64,000 nt of DNA from Brevibacterium sp. GTDB taxonomy: Bacteria > Actinomycetota > Actinomycetes > Actinomycetales > Brevibacteriaceae. Of this stretch, positions 57,499 to 64,000 are shown in pieces (positions within the stretch are counted from its first letter, which is position 1; the number at the start of each line of letters is the position of its first letter). The stretch spans positions 1 through 64,000 of the forward strand of contig JAKDSA010000007.1 in NCBI GenBank assembly GCA_030457025.1, read 5' to 3'. Position numbers and translations under genes: made by a program. The notes beneath the pieces are model-generated. The model saw only the letters and a list, made by a program, of their open reading frames with translations. It had not been told where the DNA came from and searched no databases.

Positions 57499-57639
57499 AT
57501 GATGTCGAATGAGAGTGGGATGAGTCGGGGTCAGTTCGTTCCCGGCGGCCAGTCGTCAGACGGCCAGGTCGCGGCCGCGAATGGGTCCACGGGCGCGGGC
57601 ACGGATGATGACGAAGCGGAGAACGTCGCCGACGGCTGA
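57499..57639 (+). CDS. Possible 46-aa acidic peptide in a decayed region
   Basis: This stretch lies in the 620-bp gap between the DUF1707 gene and katG. ATGATGTCG at 57499 opens a 46-codon frame, acidic and Gly/Ser/Asp-rich (starting SNESGMSRGQFVPG). Its ATG overlaps the TGA of an upstream frame that has coding-like composition (VPAVLAGVARFLIGVWPEVRSALR) but carries a TAG and lacks a start. The picture is of a degraded gene pair. The rest of 57100-57660 holds nothing I recognise. Confidence 0.2.
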   Translation: MMSNESGMSRGQFVPGGQSSDGQVAAANGSTGAGTDDDEAENVADG

Positions 57640-57668
57640 CGCCGACTTCTTTTTGAGACGCAGACATG

Positions 57669-57707
57669 ATGACTGTGCCCCCACCGATTCGGTGGGGGCA
57701 CAGTCAT
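57669..57707 (-). terminator. Intrinsic terminator after katG
   Basis: An 18-bp stem (57669-57686 with 57690-57707) closes a 3-base loop: ATGACTGTGCCCCCACCG paired with its complement. It lies 16 bp beyond the katG stop. The tail on the katG side is not T-rich. Confidence 0.8.
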
Positions 57708-57722
57708 CTGTCGTCAGGCCGC

Positions 57723-59933
57723 TCAGCGGTGCAGATCGAAACGGTCGGCTTCGACGAGCTTGCTCCAGGCTTTGACGAAGTCGTTGACGAACTTCTCCTG
57801 AGCATCATCGGAGGCGTACACCTCGGCGATGGCGCGCAGTTCGGAGTTGGCGCCGAACAGCAGGTCGATCCGACTTCCGGTCCACAGCTTCTCTCCGGCG
57901 GGGGAGAAGCACTCGTAGACGGTGGCGGACTCGGACGGCCCAACCGGCTTCCACACGTTGCCGAGTTCGAGCAGATTGACGAAGAAGTCGTTCGTCAGCT
58001 CGCCCGGACGATCGGTGAAAACACCCAGATCGGAGTCTTCGTAGTTGGCGCCGAGGACGCGCAGGCCGCCGATGAGCACGGTCAGCTCCGAAGGAGTCAG
58101 ACCGAGGAGGCTGGCCCTGTCGAGGAGGAGATGCTCTGCCGACAGTGGGAGACCCTCGGTCAGGTAGTTGCGGAAACCGTCATGAGTCGGCTCCAGGAAG
58201 GAGAACGAATCGACGTCAGTCTGCTCCTGGGTGGCGTCTCCGCGGCCCGTGGTGACTGGAACGGTGACATCATGGCCGGCCGCTTGTGCTGCGGTCTCGA
58301 TGCCGACGGCGCCGGCAATTGCCAGAACATCGGCGAACGAGGCGCCCGTATCGGTTGCGATGACCTCGAGGACGCTGATGACCTCGGCCAGTTTTGCCGG
58401 TTCGTTGACTTCCCAGTTCTTCTGCGGCTCGAGGCGCAGACGACCGCCGTTGACGCCGCCTCGGAAGTCCGAGCGGCGATGCGAAGACGCTGCGGCCCAG
58501 GTGGTCGAGACCAGCTGAGACACACTCAGACCGGAGGCGGCGATGGCAGCCTTGACCGCATCGAGCGCAGCGCCATTGAGCGGGGCGCCTTCTGGGACCG
58601 GATCCTGCCAGATCAGCTCTTCGGTGGGAACCTCGGGTCCGAGGTATCGCGTAGCCGGGCCCATGTCACGGTGGGTGAGCTTGAACCAGGCACGGGCGAA
58701 GGCATCTTCGAAGGCCTTCTGATCATCCTTGAAGCGCCGCGAGATCTCGCCGTAGATGGGATCGAAGCGCAGGGACAGGTCGGTCGTGAGCATACGGGGC
58801 TCGCGGCGGCCGTCACCCTGTGCCATGGGGACCATGTCGTCTCCACCGCCGTCGATTGGGCGCCACTGCAAGTGCCCGCCGTCGTTTTCAAAGACCTCCC
58901 ACTCATAGGCGAAGAGGATGTGGAAGAACTCGTTGTCCCAGCGGGTCGGGTGGTAGGTCCAGGTGACCTCGATGCCGCTGCCGACGGTGTCGTTGCCCTG
59001 ACCTGTGCCGAAATCGCTCTTCCAACCCAATCCCTGCTCTTCGATCGGAGCGGCTTCGGGGTCGCCGCCTTTGTGGGACTCGGGGGCCGCACCGTGGGTC
59101 TTGCCGAAGGTGTGTCCGCCGGCGATGAGTGCGACAGTCTCCTCGTCGTTCATTGCCATCCGGGCGAAGGTTTCGCGAATGTCGATCGCCGCCGCCAGCG
59201 GATCGGGCTTGCCCTCCGGCCCCTCAGGGTTGACGTAGATGAGGCCCATGGTCGTCGCGGCCAGCGGTTTCTGCAGTTCGCGGTTGCCCACATAGCGCTT
59301 GTCGGTGCCCAGCCATTCGGTCTCCGAACCCCAGTAGACGTCGTTGTCGGGCTCCCATACGTCCTTTCGCCCGCCCGCGTAGCCGAAGGTCTCGAAGCCC
59401 ATCGACTCCAATCCCACGTTGCCGGCGAGGATGAACAGGTCGGCCCAGGAGATCTTCTTGCCGTACTTCTTCTTGACCGGCCAGAGCAGGCGACGAGCCT
59501 TGTCCAGCCCCACGTTGTCGGGCCAGGAATTCAGTGGTGCGAAGCGCTGCTGTCCCTCGCCTCCACCGCCGCGTCCGTCCTGGACGCGATAGGTGCCGGC
59601 GGAGTGCCAGGCCATGCGGATCATGAATGGGCCATAGTGTCCGAAGTCGGCCGACCACCAGTCGGAGTTCGTCTTCTGGAGCTCTTCGATGTCGGCCTTG
59701 AGCGCGTAGTAGTCGAGGCTGGTGAACTCGGCGTCGTAGTCGAAGCCTTCGTCCATGGGGTCACGGGCCGGCTGGTTCTTTGCCAGGATCTTGAGGTTCA
59801 GGCGATTCGGCCACCAATGGGAGTTGGCGTCGCCCTGACTGGGGCGGGCCAGCGCCTCGGCCGCGGGCGCGGGCGGCGCTGCGGAAGTGGTATGGGCGAC
59901 TGGGCAGCCGCCGGTTGTGGAAGTTTCGGTCAT
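57723..59933 (-). CDS. katG: Catalase-peroxidase KatG
   Basis: The 736-residue bifunctional haem enzyme removes H2O2 and organic peroxides. The distal pocket [11 protein letters not shown] gives Arg about 106, Trp 109 and His 110. A Tyr in [11 protein letters not shown] (about 232) and a downstream Met supply the Met-Tyr-Trp adduct with that Trp. The proximal His is in [14 protein letters not shown] (about 272). The C-terminal degenerate peroxidase repeat is present. The ATG at 59931-59933 follows AAAGGAACACC. It is the second gene of a furA-katG unit 93 bp downstream of furA. A long plus-strand frame over it is an antisense shadow. Confidence 0.96.
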   Translation of the reverse strand: MTETSTTGGCPVAHTTSAAPPAPAAEALARPSQGDANSHWWPNRLNLKILAKNQPARDPMDEGFDYDAEFTSLDYYALKADIEELQKTNSDWWSADFGHYGPFMIRMAWHSAGTYRVQDGRGGGGEGQQRFAPLNSWPDNVGLDKARRLLWPVKKKYGKKISWADLFILAGNVGLESMGFETFGYAGGRKDVWEPDNDVYWGSETEWLGTDKRYVGNRELQKPLAATTMGLIYVNPEGPEGKPDPLAAAIDIRETFARMAMNDEETVALIAGGHTFGKTHGAAPESHKGGDPEAAPIEEQGLGWKSDFGTGQGNDTVGSGIEVTWTYHPTRWDNEFFHILFAYEWEVFENDGGHLQWRPIDGGGDDMVPMAQGDGRREPRMLTTDLSLRFDPIYGEISRRFKDDQKAFEDAFARAWFKLTHRDMGPATRYLGPEVPTEELIWQDPVPEGAPLNGAALDAVKAAIAASGLSVSQLVSTTWAAASSHRRSDFRGGVNGGRLRLEPQKNWEVNEPAKLAEVISVLEVIATDTGASFADVLAIAGAVGIETAAQAAGHDVTVPVTTGRGDATQEQTDVDSFSFLEPTHDGFRNYLTEGLPLSAEHLLLDRASLLGLTPSELTVLIGGLRVLGANYEDSDLGVFTDRPGELTNDFFVNLLELGNVWKPVGPSESATVYECFSPAGEKLWTGSRIDLLFGANSELRAIAEVYASDDAQEKFVNDFVKAWSKLVEADRFDLHR

Positions 59934-59950
59934 GGTGTTCCTTTCACTTT

Positions 59951-60006
59951 CGAGCCCAAAAAGGCTCGGTCGAAGACAAAGGTGTGGCTTGACAAAGGTG
60001 TGGCTT
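59951..60006 (-). repeat. furA-katG intergenic hairpin and 16-bp tandem repeat
   Basis: Two perfect 16-bp copies of GACAAAGGTGTGGCTT lie at 59975-59990 and 59991-60006. A hairpin CGAGCC-CAAAAA-GGCTCG at 59951-59968 lies between them and the katG ribosome-binding site. The hairpin could be a processing or stabilising element for the katG message. Confidence 0.6.
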
Positions 60007-60025
60007 TGCTCAGAGATGATTTGGC

Positions 60026-60496
60026 TCAGACTGCCGAGGCAGGTGCGAGGCGTCCCGGAGACGACGCAGCGCATTCAGGGCACAATCCCCAGAAGGTCAC
60101 CTCAGCCTGCTCGATGACGAATCCTGCATCGTGGGACGGTGTCAAGCAGGGTGCCTGCCCGACCGTGCAGTCGACATCGACGATGAGATTGCACGAGCGG
60201 CACACGAGGTGGTGATGGTTGTCCCCGATGCGCCTTTCGTAACGGGCGACGGACCCAGACGGCTGAATGCACCGTACGAGACCGACCTCGGTGAGTGTGT
60301 GCAGCGAGTCGTAGACCGCCTGATGTGACACCTCGGGGAGGTTCTCTCGGACTGCGCAGATGACGGTTTCAGTGTCTGCGTGCTGGTGATCGCAGACAGC
60401 CTCGAGAACTGCGATCCTCTGCTTCGTCACGCGAAGGGAGCTGTTGCGCAATGCTGCGGTCGGCTCAGATTCGTGTCCCTGCTTGTTCTCAGTCAC
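60026..60496 (-). CDS. furA: Fur-family peroxide/iron regulator FurA
   Basis: This 156-residue Fur/PerR-type repressor has a winged helix ([58 protein letters not shown]) and a metal-binding/dimerisation domain ([25 protein letters not shown], with HHHLVCRSC), then a second Cys pair LCPEC. It normally represses itself and katG until oxidised. The GTG at 60494-60496 has no Shine-Dalgarno and lies at the expected transcription start, so the message is likely leaderless, as known for mycobacterial furA. Confidence 0.9.
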   Translation of the reverse strand: MTENKQGHESEPTAALRNSSLRVTKQRIAVLEAVCDHQHADTETVICAVRENLPEVSHQAVYDSLHTLTEVGLVRCIQPSGSVARYERRIGDNHHHLVCRSCNLIVDVDCTVGQAPCLTPSHDAGFVIEQAEVTFWGLCPECAASSPGRLAPASAV

Positions 60497-60502
60497 AGCT
60501 TC

Positions 60503-60533
60503 AGCTTGCCCCGTTTTCTTGAATGAGTCAAGG
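60503..60533 (-). promoter_or_regulatory. furA promoter and FurA operator
   Basis: On the minus strand CTTGA-CTCAT-TCAAG (60518-60532) is a perfect inverted repeat followed by AAAACGGGG. It corresponds to the TTGACT-n-ATTCCAGAAAAG FurA box known upstream of mycobacterial and streptomycete furA. TTGACT (60526-60531) also serves as -35 and CAAGCT (60503-60508) as a -10 at 17 bp spacing. Confidence 0.75.
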
Positions 60534-60539
60534 AAGCGA

Positions 60540-60974
60540 AAGGGTCAGATGTGGCCGCGATCAGCCGTCGTCGACGACGTATTTCGGTTCGCCAAGCATA
60601 TCCGCGCGGAGAGGCGGAGAAGGTGTCATGCAGCCCACAGGCGCTGGTTTTGACCAGACGTACAGGACCGCGATATTCTGAGTCAGACTGATTGTGTTAT
60701 CTGCGTCGTCGAGTGACCATACCGGGTGTTTTGTGAGACCCGGAACCATTGTGAGAGTTCGTCAGAAGCAGGCCGCCACCGTGTCATTCTGCATAGGTTG
60801 TGTGTCATTGCGACACACCCGAGTGCAGGGTACACAGCATCGCGCGGATACTGACATCGGGGGCGAAGCTTCACCCGGTGTTCAGTCGGATATGTCCCAC
60901 GGTTCACAAACATGGCTGACGTCATGGCCAACGTTGGGAATTAGGTCTATCGAGAAGCAAATGGAGAACGCTTA
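60540..60974 (+). promoter_or_regulatory. rpsL upstream region with candidate promoter
   Basis: This 435-bp stretch has no supportable gene. TTGACC at 60650-60655 and TATTCT at 60674-60679 are 18 bp apart and form a good sigma-A-like promoter for the str operon, implying a leader of about 290 bases. An inverted repeat GTGTGTC-ATTGC-GACACAC lies at 60800-60818. Its role is unknown. Confidence 0.5.
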
Positions 60975-61349
60975 GTGCCAACAATCCAGCAGCTCGTCCG
61001 CAAGGGACGACATGTCAATCCCGCAGGATCCGACGCTCCTGCTCTGAGGGGCAGTCCGCAGCGTCGTGGAGTGTGCACCCGTGTGTACACCACTACCCCT
61101 AAGAAGCCGAACTCGGCGCTTCGCAAGGTCGCTCGTGTCAAGCTGTCGAGCCAGATCGAAGTGACTGCCTACATCCCGGGCGAAGGACACAACCTGCAGG
61201 AGCACTCGATCGTGCTCGTGCGCGGTGGTCGTGTCAAGGACCTGCCAGGTGTGCGCTACCGAATCGTTCGCGGTTCGCTTGACACCCAGGGCGTCAAGGG
61301 CCGCCGGCAGGCACGCAGCAAGTACGGTGCGAAGAGGGAGAAGAAGTAA
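60975..61349 (+). CDS. rpsL: 30S ribosomal protein S12
   Basis: This 124-residue protein opens [13 protein letters not shown] and has [27 protein letters not shown], with the streptomycin-region lysine (KPNSALRK) unchanged. [34 protein letters not shown] follows, with the second lysine also unchanged. The GTG at 60975 is the family start. Its stop shares a base with the rpsG ATG (TAATG). Confidence 0.96.
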   Translation: MPTIQQLVRKGRHVNPAGSDAPALRGSPQRRGVCTRVYTTTPKKPNSALRKVARVKLSSQIEVTAYIPGEGHNLQEHSIVLVRGGRVKDLPGVRYRIVRGSLDTQGVKGRRQARSKYGAKREKK

Positions 61350-61819
61350 TGCCACGTAAAGGTCCTGCACCCAAGCGACCAATCGTCATTGACCCGGTCT
61401 TCAGTTCGCCGATCGTCACGCAGCTGATCAACAAGATCCTGCTCGACGGAAAGCGTTCGACGGCTGAGCGCATCGTCTACGGTGCTCTCGAAGGCACCCG
61501 TGAGAAGAACGGCAATGACCCGGTTGTCAACCTGAAGAAGGCTCTCGACAACATCCGTCCGTCCCTCGAGGTTCGCTCACGCCGTGTCGGTGGCGCGACC
61601 TACCAGGTTCCGGTTGATGTTCGTCCGGTTCGTTCGACGACTTTGGCACTGCGCTGGCTCGTGGGTTATTCCCGCCAGCGTCGTGAGAAGACGATGACCG
61701 ATCGCCTCATGAATGAGATTCTCGATGCGGGCAACGGCCTCGGCGCTGCTGTCAAGAAGCGCGAGGATACCCACAAGATGGCCGAGTCGAACAAGGCCTT
61801 CGCCCACTACCGCTGGTAA
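61349..61819 (+). CDS. rpsG: 30S ribosomal protein S7
   Basis: This 156-residue S7 protein starts [46 protein letters not shown] and ends in the [20 protein letters not shown] tail normal for S7. It nucleates assembly of the 30S head and contacts the E site. It is coupled to rpsL by overlapping TAATG. fusA follows 97 bp later; the gap contains a GCCGGC-type inverted repeat (61837-61870). Confidence 0.96.
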   Translation: MPRKGPAPKRPIVIDPVFSSPIVTQLINKILLDGKRSTAERIVYGALEGTREKNGNDPVVNLKKALDNIRPSLEVRSRRVGGATYQVPVDVRPVRSTTLALRWLVGYSRQRREKTMTDRLMNEILDAGNGLGAAVKKREDTHKMAESNKAFAHYRW

Positions 61820-61916
61820 TCGTTCCTCCCACCGCTCCGGCCGGCAAGCTTCAGTCGAAGTTCGCCGGCCTGGCAGCGGGGGAGTCGATCACATCATCGA
61901 TTGAGAGAGAGACACC

Positions 61917-64000
61917 GTGGCACTTGACGTGCTCACCGACCTGAACAAGGTCCGAAACATCGGCATCATGGCCCACATCGATGCCGGTAAGACAACCACG
62001 ACCGAACGCATCCTCTACTACACCGGTGTGAACTACAAGATCGGCGAGACCCACGACGGTGCTTCGACGATGGACTGGATGGATCAGGAGCAGGAGCGCG
62101 GCATCACGATCACGTCGGCCGCCACGACCTGCTACTGGCACGACAACCAGATCAACATCATCGACACCCCGGGCCACGTCGACTTCACCGTCGAGGTCGA
62201 GCGCTCCCTGCGCGTCCTCGATGGCGCCGTTGCCGTCTTCGACGGCAAGGAAGGCGTTGAACCTCAGTCCGAGACCGTCTGGCGTCAGGCCGACAAGTAC
62301 GACGTGCCACGTGTGTGCTTCGTCAACAAGATGGACAAGCTCGGTGCTGACTTCTACTTCACCGTTGACACCATCCGGGAACGTCTGGGAGCCAAGCCGC
62401 TGGTCATCCAGCTGCCGATCGGCTCAGAGTCGGAGTTCGCCGGCATCGTCGATCTTCTTGAGATGAAGGCCTACATCTGGCCTGATGAGTCCAAGAAGGG
62501 TCAGGACATGACCGAGATCGAGATCCCTGACGATCTCAAAGACAAGGCCGTCGAATACCGTGCTCAGCTCGTCGAAGACGTCGCTGATGCCACTGATGAG
62601 CTGATGGAGAAGTACCTTGAGGGCGAAGAGCTCTCGATCGACGAGATCAAGGGCGGCATCCGCTCCCTCGTCGTCAACTCCACTGCATTCCCGGTCATGT
62701 GCGGTTCGGCGTACAAGAACAAGGGCGTCCAGCCCATGCTCAACGCCGTCATCGACTACCTGCCTTCGCCTCTCGAGGTCCCTCCCATGGTCGGAGAGAA
62801 CCCTCGTGACGAGGACGAGAAGCTGACCCGCAGGCCTACTGTCGACGAGCCCTTCTCGGCTCTCGCGTTCAAGGTCGCCACCCACGCGTTCTTCGGCACG
62901 CTGACATATGTTCGTGTGTACTCCGGGCAGGTGAAGTCGGGCGAGCAGGTTCTCAACTCGACGAGCGGGAAGAAGGAGCGCGTCGGCAAGCTCTTCCAGA
63001 TGCACTCCAACAAGGAGAACCCTGTCGAAGAGGCCATTGCCGGCCACATCTACGCGTTCATCGGCCTCAAGGAGACAACGACCGGTGACACTCTGTGCGC
63101 CCCCAGCGCCCCGATCGCGCTTGAGTCGATGACCTTCCCCGAGCCGGTCATCTCTGTGGCCATCGAGCCCAAGACCAAGAGTGACCAGGAGAAGCTGTCG
63201 GCGGCCATTCAGAAGTTCGTCAGGGAAGACCCAACCTACCGGGTCGAGCTCGATGCGGAGACCGGTCAGACCGTCATCCGCGGAATGGGCGAACTTCACC
63301 TCGACATCCTCGTCGACCGCATGCGTCGCGAGTTCAAGGTCGAGGCGAATGTCGGCAAGCCACAGGTTGCCTACCGCGAGACCATTCGTCGCACTGTCGA
63401 GAAGTACGATTTCACCCACAAGAAGCAGACGGGTGGATCGGGACAGTTCGCGAAGGTTCAGGTCACCTTCGAGCCTCTCGAGGTCGAAGGCGATACGATC
63501 TACGAGTTTGAGAATGCCATCACGGGCGGACGCATTCCGCGCGAGTACATTCCTAGCGTCGACGCCGGTATTCAGGACGCCATGCAGCTTGGTGTCCTCG
63601 CCGGCTACCCGCTGGTGGGTGTCAAGGCCACACTGGTCGACGGCGCCTACCACGACGTCGACTCCTCGGAGATGGCATTCAAGATCGCCGGTTCGATGGT
63701 CTTCAAGGAGGCCGTTCAGAAGGCGAAGCCGGTTCTGCTCGAACCGGTCATGGACGTCGAGGTGCGCACCCCCGAGGAATACATGGGTGACGTGATCGGC
63801 GACCTGAATTCCAGACGTGGCCAGATCCAGTCCATGGACGATGCTTCCGGTGTGAAGGTCGTCAAGGCTGTGGTCCCGTTGTCGGAGATGTTCGGTTACA
63901 TCGGTGATCTGCGGTCGAAGACCCAGGGCCGTGCGGTGTACACGATGACTTTCTCCAGCTATGCGGAGGTCCCTAAGGCAGTTGCCGAAGAGATCGTCCA
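61917..64000 (+). CDS. fusA: Elongation factor G (3' end outside the window)
   Basis: The frame starts at GTG 61917, preceded by GAGAGAGAGAC, and is open to the window edge (694 codons), so only the last few residues of a ~700-residue protein are missing. The G domain has [18 protein letters not shown] (G1), [12 protein letters not shown] (G2), DTPGHVDF (G3) and [12 protein letters not shown] (G4). Domains II-V follow, including [14 protein letters not shown] and the domain [25 protein letters not shown] drives translocation and ribosome recycling. It completes the rpsL-rpsG-fusA order. Confidence 0.97.
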   Translation, partial: MALDVLTDLNKVRNIGIMAHIDAGKTTTTERILYYTGVNYKIGETHDGASTMDWMDQEQERGITITSAATTCYWHDNQINIIDTPGHVDFTVEVERSLRVLDGAVAVFDGKEGVEPQSETVWRQADKYDVPRVCFVNKMDKLGADFYFTVDTIRERLGAKPLVIQLPIGSESEFAGIVDLLEMKAYIWPDESKKGQDMTEIEIPDDLKDKAVEYRAQLVEDVADATDELMEKYLEGEELSIDEIKGGIRSLVVNSTAFPVMCGSAYKNKGVQPMLNAVIDYLPSPLEVPPMVGENPRDEDEKLTRRPTVDEPFSALAFKVATHAFFGTLTYVRVYSGQVKSGEQVLNSTSGKKERVGKLFQMHSNKENPVEEAIAGHIYAFIGLKETTTGDTLCAPSAPIALESMTFPEPVISVAIEPKTKSDQEKLSAAIQKFVREDPTYRVELDAETGQTVIRGMGELHLDILVDRMRREFKVEANVGKPQVAYRETIRRTVEKYDFTHKKQTGGSGQFAKVQVTFEPLEVEGDTIYEFENAITGGRIPREYIPSVDAGIQDAMQLGVLAGYPLVGVKATLVDGAYHDVDSSEMAFKIAGSMVFKEAVQKAKPVLLEPVMDVEVRTPEEYMGDVIGDLNSRRGQIQSMDDASGVKVVKAVVPLSEMFGYIGDLRSKTQGRAVYTMTFSSYAEVPKAVAEEIV

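Noticed and set aside
57666-60215. 849-codon plus-strand frame over katG
   Set aside because: It runs exactly antisense to katG and furA coding sequence, crosses the katG terminator hairpin and resembles no protein.
61090-61260. Streptomycin-resistance change in rpsL
   Set aside because: Both lysines associated with resistance are unchanged.

Overview
The window looks like chromosomal DNA of a high-G+C Gram-positive actinobacterium. The gene order (hadAB-murB-tRNA-Trp-secE-nusG-rplK-rplA, rplJL, rpoBC, rpsL-rpsG-fusA), frequent GTG/TTG starts, a furA-katG pair and an APS-type cysteine operon fit the order Micrococcales. Brevibacterium is my best guess at genus; this is an inference from gene content and protein style, not a search.

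Positions 1 to about 10,800 are an accessory region with visibly lower G+C than the rest. It holds a decayed IS3-family transposase, a serine recombinase, small accessory genes (a DinB-like/TIGR03083 protein, a TfoX N-domain protein, an NrdH-type redoxin, a zinc-ribbon protein), two truncated genes, three different IS3-family elements (about 3443-4737, 6395-7657 and 7791-9092) and a tyrosine integrase. It ends at 10745-10793 in what looks like the 3' part of a tRNA gene followed by a terminator, as expected for the downstream junction of an integrated element.

Positions 10,880-33,800 are core and metabolic genes. They include an SGNH hydrolase, a compact Tat cassette (Tat-lipoprotein intradiol dioxygenase, tatA, tatC, tatB-like), an aldo/keto reductase, a sirohydrochlorin chelatase-like gene, and a tightly overlapping assimilatory sulfate operon (sulfite reductase, cysH, cysD, cysN, SUMT, ferredoxin, ferredoxin reductase). 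After these come an FAD oxidase, a serine hydrolase downstream of an ATP-grasp enzyme, hadA-hadB-murB and a membrane metallophosphoesterase.

Positions 33,900-64,000 carry the transcription/translation genes, interrupted by accessory blocks. A GAF-domain regulator with an aldehyde and an alcohol dehydrogenase lies between rplA and rplJ. Three translationally coupled genes for related membrane proteins, an MBL hydrolase and a frameshifted GNAT gene lie between rplL and rpoB. A DUF1707-like gene with pfkA, then furA-katG (transcribed leftward), lie between rpoC and rpsL. fusA runs off the right end.

The best candidate for an undescribed system is the three-gene operon at 42590-45761. Each protein carries a D-P-x-[YH]-I-D motif in a similar N-terminal or extracytoplasmic domain and at least one membrane segment. 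The first and third also share a cytoplasmic C-x5-H-x20-C-x2-C site with identical spacing.
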